Positions 24,542 to 33,731 of a stretch of DNA of 64,000 nucleotides are shown here, one piece after another; position 1 is the stretch's first letter; every line of letters starts with the position of its first letter. The notes under the pieces are model-generated. The model made no database searches. It saw only the letters and a program-made list of their open reading frames with translations, and was not told the origin of the DNA. The position numbers and the translations under genes are program-made. Where the stretch lies: positions 40,562 to 104,561 of the forward strand of contig NZ_JAERIS010000001.1 of assembly GCF_017979425.1 (NCBI RefSeq), read 5' to 3'. Source of the stretch: Helicobacter salomonis. Its GTDB lineage: Bacteria; Campylobacterota; Campylobacteria; Campylobacterales; Helicobacteraceae.

Positions 24542-27160
24542 ATGGATATCAAGAGTGCCTTTCTGCAACATTTTGAGCATTTAAACCATGTGCGTGTGCC
24601 TAGCTCTAGCCTTGTGCCCGATGATTCCAGCTTGCTTTTTACCAATGCAGGCATGGTACAGTTTAAAGATATTTTCCTAGGCAAGGTCGCGCCTTTTACC
24701 CCGCGCGCCACCAGTGCCCAGCTGTGTATGCGCGCTGGGGGCAAACATAATGACTTAGAAAATGTGGGCTATACCAACCGCCACCATACTCTCTTTGAGA
24801 TGTTGGGAAATTTCTCCTTTTTTGATTATTTTAAAGAAGAGGCAATCGCTTATGCCTATGATTTTGTGCATAAAACTCTAGGCTTTCAAAATAAAGATAT
24901 TTACATTAGTGTGCATGAAAAGGACACGCAAGCTTATAAGTTGTGGCAAAAATTCGTGCCTGAGAGTCATATCAAGACAATGGGGGATAAAGACAATTTT
25001 TGGCAGATGGCAGATACAGGGCCTTGTGGGTATTGCAGTGAGATTTACATCGATCAGGGCGCGCAGGCTTTCCATTCTGATCAGGATTATTTCGGGGGCG
25101 AGGGGGATCGCTTTTTAGAAATATGGAACTTAGTGTTCATGCAATACGATCGCTCTAAAGAGGGTGGGCTCACCCCTTTAAGTCAACCTTGTATTGACAC
25201 GGGCATGGGATTAGAGAGGGTGCAAGCTCTGCTAGAGGGCGTGCAAAATAATTTTGACAGCTCTTTATTCAAGCCCTTGATGGCGTGCATTGGAGAGGTC
25301 TTTGAGTTGCCCTACAGCGCGCATAAGGAATCCTTTAGAGTGCTGGCCGATCACGCTAGAAGCGTGGCGTTTTTATTAGCTATGGGGGTGTATTTTGACA
25401 ACACGGGGCGGGGCTATGTCTTACGCCGTATTTTACGCCGTGCACTAAGGCATGGCTATTTGCTCGAACATGCCAAGGGGCGCGAACTAAACGAGCCCTT
25501 TTTCTATAAAATCTTGGGGAGTGTGTGCGCGTCCATGCGCGATTATTCCATTCTCCAGGAACAGCAAGAGAGCTTGCAAGCCGAATGCAAGGCAGAAGAA
25601 GAGTTGTTTTTAAGCACCTTAGAAAAGGGCATGCACCTTTTTGAAAGCGCGCTGGCAGAAAGCAATGAGATTTTCAGCGGAGCAGTGGCATTTAAACTCT
25701 ATGACACTTATGGATTTCCCCTAGATTTGACCATGGACATGCTTAGAGATAAGGGAATCGAGGTCGATTTAGCCGGCTATGAGGCGTGTATGCAGGAGCA
25801 AAGAGCGCGTTCACAATTTAAACAGAGTGGAGTAAAAGACGGCTTAAAAACTTTGGATTTGAGCAAATTAGAGCCAAATGCTTTTGAGGGTTACCACCAC
25901 GAGAGCTTGAAAGCGAGCATCCGCGCGCTGTATGCGCCCGATGTGCAAGGGGGGTTAGTTTCTGTGCAAAGTGTGACACAAGATACAAAAGCCTATGTCG
26001 TGCTGGACAAAACCCCTTTTTATCCTCAAGGTGGGGGGCCCATTGGAGATAAGGGCGTGTTGTTAGACTTGGAGCACAACCCCATCGCACATGTACTAGA
26101 CACCCAAAAGGTGGGTGCGATCAATATTAGTCTTGTGGAGTTTAAAAGGGAGGTGCGTGTGGGAGATTATGTGGTCGCGCAGGTGATTGATCGCGCTGAG
26201 ATTGCCAAACACCACAGCGCGACCCATCTATTACACCTAGCCCTTAAGGAAGTTTTGGGCAAAGCAGCACAAGCTGAGGGTAAAAACGCCCAGATTCAGC
26301 AAAAGGGGAGTCATATAGAAGCCACGCGCCTACGCTTTGACTTTAGTTTCTACCGCGCCTTGAGCGATGCGGAGATAGAGGCGGTGGAAGAGTTTGTAAA
26401 TACCCAAATTAGCATGGGGGCTGGCACTGATATTGAGCACATGGGAGCAGAAGCTGCTAAACAGAGCGGGGCAGTGATGTTGTTTGAAGATAAATATTTA
26501 GAAGAAGTGCGGGTGGTGCGTATTGCCGATAGTTTGGAGGCATGCGGAGGGGTGCATGTGCGTGATAGCGCACATATTGGAGGCTTTGCCATTACCAAGA
26601 GCTCGAGCGTGAGCGCGGGGGTAAGACGCATTGAGGCGGTGTGTGGGAAGGCGTATTACCAATTCATCGCTCAAGAGCGCGCCACCCTCAGACAAGCGCG
26701 CCAAAAGTTAAAAACCTCTGATCTGCTCAAGGCTTTAGATGTTAAAGCGCAATCTGTTACACCCAAACCAAATTGTGCGCACTTGGTGCAATGGCATTCT
26801 ATCCACGATAAACAGCTTGCCCTTTTACACGCCCAAAAAGAGCATCTTAAGGAGTTTTTCGCGCTTGTGGATGAGCATAAAAAGCAGCAAAAGAACTTGG
26901 TCGCGCTTTTTCTTTATCCTAATTTACAAAAACAGGGCTTGGAGTTGTCGCTTAAATCTGTCGGGAATGAGGATATGTTAGCTCTGTTGACTCTCTTGAA
27001 AAGTCAGCTAGAAACTCTAGGTTATGGACATAAAGGAGGAGGCAAACGCGATTATGTGTCTTTGCTCATTCAAAAGCAAGAGGGTGCGCTCACCTCTGAG
27101 GAAATTGACCATTTAGTCCAAACACTCAAACAAAGCACTTTGGAGTTTATGGCAGGCTGA
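24542..27160 (+). CDS. alaS: Alanyl-tRNA synthetase
   Basis: AlaRS (872 residues) charges tRNA-Ala. The N-terminal class II core has FTNAGMVQFKDIFLG and MRAGGKHNDLENVG; motif 3 region GMGLERVQALL; the editing domain carries HHSATHLLH and the zinc-site CGGVHV; the C-terminal oligomerisation domain ends with KHKGGGKR-like GYGHKGGGKRDY. GGAG lies five bases before the chosen ATG. CcoS overlaps its stop by one base. Confidence 0.97.
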   Translation: MDIKSAFLQHFEHLNHVRVPSSSLVPDDSSLLFTNAGMVQFKDIFLGKVAPFTPRATSAQLCMRAGGKHNDLENVGYTNRHHTLFEMLGNFSFFDYFKEEAIAYAYDFVHKTLGFQNKDIYISVHEKDTQAYKLWQKFVPESHIKTMGDKDNFWQMADTGPCGYCSEIYIDQGAQAFHSDQDYFGGEGDRFLEIWNLVFMQYDRSKEGGLTPLSQPCIDTGMGLERVQALLEGVQNNFDSSLFKPLMACIGEVFELPYSAHKESFRVLADHARSVAFLLAMGVYFDNTGRGYVLRRILRRALRHGYLLEHAKGRELNEPFFYKILGSVCASMRDYSILQEQQESLQAECKAEEELFLSTLEKGMHLFESALAESNEIFSGAVAFKLYDTYGFPLDLTMDMLRDKGIEVDLAGYEACMQEQRARSQFKQSGVKDGLKTLDLSKLEPNAFEGYHHESLKASIRALYAPDVQGGLVSVQSVTQDTKAYVVLDKTPFYPQGGGPIGDKGVLLDLEHNPIAHVLDTQKVGAINISLVEFKREVRVGDYVVAQVIDRAEIAKHHSATHLLHLALKEVLGKAAQAEGKNAQIQQKGSHIEATRLRFDFSFYRALSDAEIEAVEEFVNTQISMGAGTDIEHMGAEAAKQSGAVMLFEDKYLEEVRVVRIADSLEACGGVHVRDSAHIGGFAITKSSSVSAGVRRIEAVCGKAYYQFIAQERATLRQARQKLKTSDLLKALDVKAQSVTPKPNCAHLVQWHSIHDKQLALLHAQKEHLKEFFALVDEHKKQQKNLVALFLYPNLQKQGLELSLKSVGNEDMLALLTLLKSQLETLGYGHKGGGKRDYVSLLIQKQEGALTSEEIDHLVQTLKQSTLEFMAG

Positions 27161-27357
27161 TGCATACTAACACGCTCTTTTTGATGCTCTTTGTCTCGCT
27201 CATCTTGGGATTGGTTGGGTTGCTCATCTTTTTATGGGGGCTCAAAGGCAAGCAGTTTAATGATGAAAAGAAGATGTTAGAAGTCTTGCTTTATGATGGC
27301 CCTAGCGATCTGCGCACTGCCAAACAAGAGGAAGTTAAGTCTAGAAAGAAAGGATAA
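27160..27357 (+). CDS. ccoS: cbb3-type cytochrome oxidase assembly protein CcoS
   Basis: A 65-residue single-pass membrane protein with LMLFVSLILGLVGLLIFLWG followed by LKGKQFNDEKKMLEVLL, the CcoS pattern (FLWxLKxxQFxD). CcoS is needed to mature the cbb3 oxidase, the terminal oxidase of Helicobacter. It shares one base with alaS and lies one base before fqrB. Confidence 0.88.
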   Translation: MHTNTLFLMLFVSLILGLVGLLIFLWGLKGKQFNDEKKMLEVLLYDGPSDLRTAKQEEVKSRKKG

Positions 27358-27358
27358 C

Positions 27359-28315
27359 ATGGGCGAGTTGTATGATGTAGTGGTAGTGGGGGCAGGCCCT
27401 AGCGGAATTGCCACAGCTGTGGAGTGCAAACTCAATGGAATCCCTAAGGTACTCTTATGTGAAAAAGAGGTACAGAGTTGTGGCATGATACGCAAGTATT
27501 ACAAGGCCAACAAGCGCGTGGACAAGGATTATCGCAAGCAAGTTGTAGACATTAAAGGACATATCCCCTTTAGCGACACTGACAAGGAAGGTGCGCTAGA
27601 GGTCATGGAAAAGGCTCTACACGAGCATGCCATTGAAGTGGCCTACCAAACCAGTATTGAGGGCGTGGTCAGAAAAGACGGTCACTTTGAGGTGGTGAGT
27701 GGATCTAATCAGGTTTTCAAGGCTAAAAGTGTGGTGATCGCCATTGGTAAGATGGGGCAACCCAACCGCCCCTCTTATCCCATCCCCGTAGAGGTGATGC
27801 GCCAAGTGGTTTATACGATCAATGATTGCAGAGAAAAAGAAGATGTTTTAGTAGTGGGTGGAGGCAATTCGGCCGTGGAATACGCCATCGCGCTCTCCAA
27901 TACCAATAACACCACCCTCAACTACCGCCAGACCACTTTTAGCCGTGTGAATGAGGACAATTTGAGGAATTTAGAGGAAGCCTTTGAGAGGAATTTGAAT
28001 CAAAAATTGGGCGTAGATATTGAAGGCTTGAGTGGACTCGAGGGAAAAGTGCAGGTGCATTTTAAAGATGGAACACAAGCCCTCTTTGATCGTGTTCTCT
28101 TTGCCATTGGAGGCTCAACTCCCCTAGAATTTCTCAAAAAATGTAAAGTTGCCTTGAGCGAGAGCAATTTACCCCTTGTGAGCCCTGAACATGAAAGCAG
28201 CATTGCTAATTTGTACATTGTAGGCGACATTGTCTACAAATCAGGGGCGAGCATTGGGATCGGACTGAATGCGGGCTTTGAAGTGGCACAGGTGCTCAAA
28301 GAGCGCTTGATTTAG
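27359..28315 (+). CDS. fqrB: FqrB-type flavodoxin:quinone reductase (thioredoxin-reductase-like, no CXXC)
   Basis: This 318-residue flavoprotein has an FAD fold (VVVVGAGPSGIATAVE, residues ~7-22), an NADPH fold (VLVVGGGNSAVEYAIAL) and the C-terminal FAD motif NLYIVGDIVYKSG. It resembles thioredoxin reductase but lacks a CXXC pair. That is the pattern of H. pylori HP1164, reported as FqrB, which couples NADPH to flavodoxin and thus to pyruvate oxidation; the assignment is from memory of the family. The ATG at 27359 follows AAAGGA; longer starts would run into ccoS. Confidence 0.85.
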   Translation: MGELYDVVVVGAGPSGIATAVECKLNGIPKVLLCEKEVQSCGMIRKYYKANKRVDKDYRKQVVDIKGHIPFSDTDKEGALEVMEKALHEHAIEVAYQTSIEGVVRKDGHFEVVSGSNQVFKAKSVVIAIGKMGQPNRPSYPIPVEVMRQVVYTINDCREKEDVLVVGGGNSAVEYAIALSNTNNTTLNYRQTTFSRVNEDNLRNLEEAFERNLNQKLGVDIEGLSGLEGKVQVHFKDGTQALFDRVLFAIGGSTPLEFLKKCKVALSESNLPLVSPEHESSIANLYIVGDIVYKSGASIGIGLNAGFEVAQVLKERLI

Positions 28316-28406
28316 TTTGCTCAAAGCTCTTTTTTTGGCCTGCGCTTTAATAGGGGCTGCGAGCTCTCAGTCGCGTGCCATGACGACACAATACAAAGGA
28401 GAACGG

Positions 28407-28952
28407 ATGCAATTTTTTAAAGTTTTTGTCAAAACAGATGCGCAGGGTTTTTTGGACCTCAAATTCGGAGGCAATGCGAGCGCAGAATTTTTAGATCAGG
28501 GCTTACCTAAACGATCGCCTGAGATTAGCTGGGAAGCCGTGCCTGGAGCTAAGAGTTATGCCCTAGAAATTGTGGACGATGATGCCACTCCCGTGGTGGG
28601 TAAACCCTTTATCCACTGGGTGGTGGGCAATATCACAGGCACTAAGTTAGCTGAAAATGCCTCTTTAGAAAATAAACAGATCGTTCAAGGGATCAATTCG
28701 CTCACGGAAGGGTATTTGCGCTCTTCCTTGAGTCCAGAGGAAAAACGCGCCTCCAATTTGGCCAATAGCACCTATATTGGACCCATGCCCCCCAATGCCG
28801 ATCATCACTATTTAATCCAAGTTTACGCTTTGGACATTGTGCATGTTGATTTAACCCCTCCCTTTTTTATTAACGATCTGCACGATGCAATTCGCGGACA
28901 TATCCTCGGCTTGGGACGCGTAGAGTTCAAATACCCTCAAATGCGTCGCTAA
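28407..28952 (+). CDS. Phosphatidylethanolamine-binding protein family (YbhB/YbcL type)
   Basis: The PEBP fold is shown by SPEISWEAVPGAKSYALEIVDDDA, PFIHWVVGNI, YIGPMPPNADHHYLIQVYALD and the closing helix HDAIRGHILGLGRVEF. The His and Asp of the anion pocket (DDDA, HWVV) are present. I chose the ATG at 28407 (181 residues) because AAGGAG lies five bases before it and the H. pylori homolog starts there. The same frame extends 30 codons upstream to a TTG at 28317 and would encode a signal-peptide-like LKALFLACALIGAASS, so an exported form is possible. Function of bacterial PEBPs is unclear. Confidence 0.88.
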   Translation: MQFFKVFVKTDAQGFLDLKFGGNASAEFLDQGLPKRSPEISWEAVPGAKSYALEIVDDDATPVVGKPFIHWVVGNITGTKLAENASLENKQIVQGINSLTEGYLRSSLSPEEKRASNLANSTYIGPMPPNADHHYLIQVYALDIVHVDLTPPFFINDLHDAIRGHILGLGRVEFKYPQMRR

Positions 28953-29019
28953 TGGAGTTTTAAACTTGGACATGTTAAAGTCGGGGCTTTATCCGAGTTC
29001 CATGCAAAGGCCCTAAGAC

Positions 29020-29517
29020 ATGCAAGATTGTGTGTTAGAGATGGATATTCATGCCATCGCTCAGATCCTCCCCCACCGCTACCCATTTTTGTTGGTGGAT
29101 CGGGTGGTGTGCCTGCAAACCTATAAGCAGGTGCATGCTTATAAAAATATCACTTATAACGAAGAAGTGTTCACCGGGCATTTCCCTAGCAAGCCCATTT
29201 ACCCTGGTGTGCTCATTGTAGAGGGCATGGCGCAGGCGGGTGGGCTTTTAGCATTTGTGAGTCTTTTTGGAGTCGATCCAGAAGTGGCGTGCACAAAGCT
29301 CGTGTATTTCATGACCATCGATCGGGTAAAATTTAGAAATCCTGTTGCACCCGGCGATCAACTCCATTACCATTTAGAAGTGCTCAAATACAAGGGTATG
29401 ATCTGGCAGGTAGGGGGTGTAGCTAAAGTGGATGACAAGGTCGTGGCAGAAGCGGAGCTAAAGGCCATGATTGTAGATAAAGAGAGTGGCAAACGGGGTG
29501 TGGGGGAGGCGCAATGA
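29020..29517 (+). CDS. fabZ: 3-hydroxyacyl-ACP dehydratase FabZ
   Basis: FabZ dehydrates 3-hydroxyacyl-ACP in fatty-acid elongation. The catalytic His is in LPHRYPFLLVDRV and the Glu in GVLIVEGMAQAGG; the hot-dog fold strand FMTIDRVKFRNPVAPGD follows. 165 residues. A second possible ATG lies seven codons in. LpxA overlaps its stop (ATGA). Confidence 0.95.
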   Translation: MQDCVLEMDIHAIAQILPHRYPFLLVDRVVCLQTYKQVHAYKNITYNEEVFTGHFPSKPIYPGVLIVEGMAQAGGLLAFVSLFGVDPEVACTKLVYFMTIDRVKFRNPVAPGDQLHYHLEVLKYKGMIWQVGGVAKVDDKVVAEAELKAMIVDKESGKRGVGEAQ

Positions 29518-30314
29518 TTGCATCCACAGCTGTTATCGATCCTAAGGCCTGCATTGCCCCTTCTGTACGCATTGGGCATTTTTGCGTGATAGGACCCAAT
29601 GTAACCTTAGGAGAGGGCGTAGAGCTTTACAATAATGTAACCATATTAGGGCACACTACGATCAAGAGAGATAGCAGAATTTTTCCCTACACCACTTTGG
29701 GCACAATCCCTCAGGATCTGAAATATAGCGGAGAAGAGACACAACTTGTCATCGGAGAACGTAACCTGATTCGAGAGTATTGCATGATCAATCCGGGCAC
29801 TCAGGGCGGGGGGGGTGTTACGTGTATAGGTGATGATAATCTCTTGATGGCATATGTGCATGTGGCCCATGACTGCCAAATTGGCAGTCATTGCATTTTG
29901 GCTAATGGCGTAACTCTAGCAGGGCATGTTGAAGTGGGGGATTATGTCAACATCGGTGGACTTACAGCCATCCACCAATTTGTGCACATCGCCAAGGGTT
30001 GCATGGTGGCTGGAGCCAGCGCGCTAGGTAAGGATGTGCCCCCCTATTGTATTGTAGAGGGGAATCGTGCCTTCATCAAGGGGATCAACCGCCACCGCAT
30101 GCGCAAACTCTTACAGGGAAATGAAATCGATTTTATCAATGCACTTTACAAGCAGCTTTTTATGTGTACGAACACCTCGATTCGCGATAACGCCACCAAA
30201 TTACTTGAGATGTATGCAGACAATCCCCATGCGCAGGAAATCTGTGGCTTTATTTTAAAAAGTGAACGCGGCGTGGCTTTCAAGGCTGCATATTTGACCC
30301 AGGAGGATATATGA
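29514..30314 (+). CDS. lpxA: UDP-N-acetylglucosamine acyltransferase LpxA
   Basis: LpxA adds the first acyl chain in lipid A synthesis. The left-handed parallel beta-helix hexapeptide repeats fill residues ~1-190 (for example [17 protein letters not shown]); the catalytic His lies in [11 protein letters not shown], and the C-terminal helices include NRHRMRKLL. 266 residues. Codons at 29808-29815 form a G8 tract. The start overlaps fabZ and the stop overlaps clpX. Confidence 0.96.
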   Translation: MIASTAVIDPKACIAPSVRIGHFCVIGPNVTLGEGVELYNNVTILGHTTIKRDSRIFPYTTLGTIPQDLKYSGEETQLVIGERNLIREYCMINPGTQGGGGVTCIGDDNLLMAYVHVAHDCQIGSHCILANGVTLAGHVEVGDYVNIGGLTAIHQFVHIAKGCMVAGASALGKDVPPYCIVEGNRAFIKGINRHRMRKLLQGNEIDFINALYKQLFMCTNTSIRDNATKLLEMYADNPHAQEICGFILKSERGVAFKAAYLTQEDI

Positions 30315-31663
30315 ATACCCGTTATTGTAGCTTTTGTAATAAACCTGAGAGCACTTTGGGTTACCAGCGTCGCCTCGTGTTTTCCTCTAAGAAATCTGGT
30401 AAGGATACCCATGTGTGTGAGTATTGCATCGAATATCTTTACAAGGAGCTCCACACCGATTTGCACCCCAATGTGTTAGATAATCAGAGATTAGAGCTTA
30501 TCGAGAGTGCGCTTCCCAAAGTCAATAAGAGTGTGAGTGCGACTCTCGTGCCCTCTCCAAGTGTGCTCAAGGAGTATTTAGACAATTATGTAGTGGGACA
30601 GGAGGAAGCAAAGAAGGTCTTTAGCGTCGCTGTTTATAATCACTATAAACGTCTTAGTCATCAGGAAAAACAAAAACAAAAACAGAGTAACAGAAGTGCT
30701 GATTTTATTGAGAGTCATTCCCTCGAGGATGTGGAGATTTCTAAATCTAACATTTTATTGGTGGGTCCGACAGGAAGTGGTAAAACCTTGATGGCCCAGA
30801 CTCTAGCGCGTTTTTTGAATATTCCCATTGCTATTAGCGATGCAACTAGTCTTACAGAAGCAGGTTATGTGGGCGAAGATGTGGAAAATATCTTAACGCG
30901 TTTGTTGCAAGCTAGCGATGGGGATGTAGAACGCGCTCAAAGGGGAATCGTTTTTATTGATGAGATCGATAAGATTGCACGCCTCTCAGAAAATCGCTCT
31001 ATCACACGCGATGTCTCCGGTGAAGGGGTGCAACAAGCCCTCTTAAAGATTATTGAAGGGAGTGTCGTAAATGTCAGCCCTAAGGGTGGGCGCAAACACC
31101 CCAATGAAAACTTCGTCCAAATTGACACGACCAATATCCTCTTCATATGCGGAGGGGCTTTTGACGGGATTGTTGACATTATCAAGCGGCGGATCCATAG
31201 CAATGTTCTAGGCTTTGGGAATGAGAAAAAGACCAAGGAACAATTAGAGGACATTTTGCACTTGGTGGGCCCAGAAGATTTGATCGGTTATGGTCTCATT
31301 CCTGAACTCATTGGTCGTTTGCCCGTTATCTCCACGCTCAAGCCTATTTCTAAAGAAGCTATGGTGGACATTTTGCTCAAACCCAAGAATGCACTGATCA
31401 AACAATATCAACAGCTCTTCAGGATGGACGGGGTGGAGCTGATCTTTGAACCTAGCGCGATTGAAGAGATTGCTAATCTCGCCATCAAACGCAAGGTGGG
31501 CGCGCGAGGCTTGCGTTCCATCATCGAGAGCTTTAGCATGGATGTGATGTTTGATTTGCCTAATCTTAAAGATTACCAGGTAATCATCACTAAAGAGTGC
31601 GTTTTACAACAAGAGAAGCCTCTTTACATTAAGAAGAATAAACCTCTGCCCATGCCATCTTAA
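30311..31663 (+). CDS. clpX: ATP-dependent Clp protease ATPase subunit ClpX
   Basis: ClpX (450 residues) unfolds substrates for ClpP. The N-terminal zinc finger uses Cys6, Cys9, Cys36 and Cys39. Walker A is [17 protein letters not shown], then [20 protein letters not shown], Walker [12 protein letters not shown], and the C-terminal sensor 2 [10 protein letters not shown]. It overlaps lpxA by four bases and is followed by mreB. Confidence 0.97.
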   Translation: MNTRYCSFCNKPESTLGYQRRLVFSSKKSGKDTHVCEYCIEYLYKELHTDLHPNVLDNQRLELIESALPKVNKSVSATLVPSPSVLKEYLDNYVVGQEEAKKVFSVAVYNHYKRLSHQEKQKQKQSNRSADFIESHSLEDVEISKSNILLVGPTGSGKTLMAQTLARFLNIPIAISDATSLTEAGYVGEDVENILTRLLQASDGDVERAQRGIVFIDEIDKIARLSENRSITRDVSGEGVQQALLKIIEGSVVNVSPKGGRKHPNENFVQIDTTNILFICGGAFDGIVDIIKRRIHSNVLGFGNEKKTKEQLEDILHLVGPEDLIGYGLIPELIGRLPVISTLKPISKEAMVDILLKPKNALIKQYQQLFRMDGVELIFEPSAIEEIANLAIKRKVGARGLRSIIESFSMDVMFDLPNLKDYQVIITKECVLQQEKPLYIKKNKPLPMPS

Positions 31664-31676
31664 CAGAAAGAAGTCT

Positions 31677-32714
31677 ATGATACTGGATAAACTAATCGGC
31701 GTTTTCTCGCATGATGTTGCCATCGATTTGGGAACAGCTAACACGGTGGTGTCCGTTAAGGGACAAGGGATCATCATTAATGAACCCTCCATTGTAGCGG
31801 TTAAACTGAACAAATACGATCGCATGGAGGAAGTGCTCGCGGTGGGGAGTGAAGCTAAGGAGATGATTGGCAAAACCCCAGCCGGAGTGCAGGCGATCCG
31901 TCCCATGAAAGACGGGGTGATCGCCGATTTTGACATCACTGAGAAAATGATTCGCTATTTCATTGAAAAAGCCCATCAACGCAAGACTTTGATTCGTCCG
32001 CGTATCATGGTCTGTGTGCCCTATGGTCTGACAAGCGTGGAGCGCAAAGCAGTCAAAGAGAGTGCAATGAGTGCGGGTGCGCGTGAAGTTTTTTTGATTG
32101 AAGAACCTATGGCAGCAGCCATAGGGGCGGGTCTACCCGTTAAAGACCCGCAGGGAAGCTTGATTGTAGATATTGGGGGAGGTACGACGGAAATTGGCGT
32201 GATCAGTCTTGGCGGGCTTGTGGTGAGCAAGAGTATCAGAGTGGCAGGCAATAAATTAGATGCAAGCATTGTGGATTATGTGCGTAAAACCTACAATCTT
32301 CAAATTGGCGAGCGCACCGGTGAGGAGATTAAAATTGCCATTGGTTCGGCGATCGAGCTCAACCCTCCTTTGACAATGGAGGTGAGTGGACGCGATCAGG
32401 TAAGTGGAATTTTAAATACTATTACTCTGAGCAGTGAAGATGTGCGTGAGGCTATTAAAGAACAAATCCGCGAAATTAGCAATGCGCTCAAGGCGGTCCT
32501 AGAAGAGGTCAAGCCTGATTTAGCAGGAGATATTGTCGAAAATGGGGTGGTGCTCACGGGTGGAGGTGCGCTTATCCGAGGTTTGGATAAGTATTTGAGT
32601 AATATCGTCAAACTCCCCGTCTTTGTAGGCGAAGAACCCCTTTTAGCCGTAGCACGAGGCACGAGTCGTGCCATTGAAGATTTAGATTTATTGAGCAGTT
32701 TAGGGGACTTATAA
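31677..32714 (+). CDS. mreB: Rod-shape determining protein MreB
   Basis: Actin-like cell-shape protein, 345 residues. Phosphate-1 motif DLGTANTVV, phosphate-2 IVDIGGGTTEIGVISLGG and the adenosine motif VLTGGGALIRGLDKY are intact. MreC follows after eight bases, so the two are a mreBC pair; a separate mreD is not seen here. Confidence 0.97.
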   Translation: MILDKLIGVFSHDVAIDLGTANTVVSVKGQGIIINEPSIVAVKLNKYDRMEEVLAVGSEAKEMIGKTPAGVQAIRPMKDGVIADFDITEKMIRYFIEKAHQRKTLIRPRIMVCVPYGLTSVERKAVKESAMSAGAREVFLIEEPMAAAIGAGLPVKDPQGSLIVDIGGGTTEIGVISLGGLVVSKSIRVAGNKLDASIVDYVRKTYNLQIGERTGEEIKIAIGSAIELNPPLTMEVSGRDQVSGILNTITLSSEDVREAIKEQIREISNALKAVLEEVKPDLAGDIVENGVVLTGGGALIRGLDKYLSNIVKLPVFVGEEPLLAVARGTSRAIEDLDLLSSLGDL

Positions 32715-32721
32715 ATTCAGA

Positions 32722-33582
32722 ATGATTAGCAAGCGCACGGTGCTGATCCTAGTTGTATTGGTGTGTGCGCTGTGGGTGCTAGATATCAGGGGCTCGCGCA
32801 GTTTTGTGAGCGATAAGGTTAAGATTGCGTTTTTAAATCTCAAGGGCGCGATAGTTTCCGCCTATCAACGCCATTTTGATCAAGCCGATACCATCGCGCG
32901 TTACCAGAGACAACTAGAGGCCTACCAATATTTGCAGTTTTCTTATGCTGACTTGGATGCGCGTAACCAGGCTTTAGCCCTAGAAGTACAGGACTTAGCC
33001 ACCCTTCAAGCTGCTACGCCCGCACCCATCCAAACTCCAGATGCCATGTCCCTTTTCTCCAGCTATACTCCTGCCACTTGTGCACCCGATCCCAAACTAA
33101 GCACACTCTATACCCCGCCCAAATTTACCCTCACACGAGTCTATGGTTTTGCTCAACTCAATAATACCCACGAGGTGCTTTTAGATGTTCAAAAACCCTA
33201 TCCGCAGGATAAAATTTTAGGAATGGTGGCTTTTGAGCGCGCAATTGGAATTGCGGTGCAAAAAGAAGGTCGTTTTATCGGGCTTTTACACGGCGATGCG
33301 CGCGCGAGCTACAGCGTCATGATTAAGAGCGGGGGTAAAGTGTACTATGGCTTTATCACTAATCAAAACTTTAAAACCTATGTTAACTTTTTACCTGCTT
33401 ACGCCCCCATTAAAGCCGGAGATACAGTGTTAACCAGCGGTTTAGATGGAATCTTTAGCGCGGGCATTTATGTGGGCACGATTGCCGATGTGGAAAATCA
33501 CTACACCTATAAAAAGGCCCTGCTTAATTTAGAAGAGCTCAAGAGCATGCTCTTTTACACCATCTTGGTCTCAGTGCCCTAG
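32722..33582 (+). CDS. mreC: Rod-shape determining protein MreC
   Basis: MreC (286 residues) has a single N-terminal transmembrane helix (residues 6-23), a coiled coil (~45-95) and a periplasmic beta-rich domain with FERAIGIAV, ASYSVMIKSGGKVYYGF and GDTVLTSGLDGIFSAGIYVG. It links MreB to the wall synthases. It ends the fabZ-lpxA-clpX-mreB-mreC run. Confidence 0.93.
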   Translation: MISKRTVLILVVLVCALWVLDIRGSRSFVSDKVKIAFLNLKGAIVSAYQRHFDQADTIARYQRQLEAYQYLQFSYADLDARNQALALEVQDLATLQAATPAPIQTPDAMSLFSSYTPATCAPDPKLSTLYTPPKFTLTRVYGFAQLNNTHEVLLDVQKPYPQDKILGMVAFERAIGIAVQKEGRFIGLLHGDARASYSVMIKSGGKVYYGFITNQNFKTYVNFLPAYAPIKAGDTVLTSGLDGIFSAGIYVGTIADVENHYTYKKALLNLEELKSMLFYTILVSVP

Positions 33583-33698
33583 TTTGTTTAGTGTATCAGT
33601 CCTCTCATGAATAAGATTGCTCTAATAAACCTAATGTCTTGAGCATTTGGACACCTTGCTAATGCGAATCCCTATCAAAAAATTAAGTTAAACTGCTA

Positions 33699-33704
33699 TA
33701 TAAT
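33699..33704 (+). promoter_or_regulatory. -10 box TATAAT for tlpD
   Basis: TGCTATATAATG lies 28 bases upstream of the tlpD ATG in the 149-base gap after mreC; AAAGGA precedes the ATG. No other gene is seen in the gap. Confidence 0.55.
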
Positions 33705-33731
33705 GAGGATGATAAAATATAAAGGATTGGT

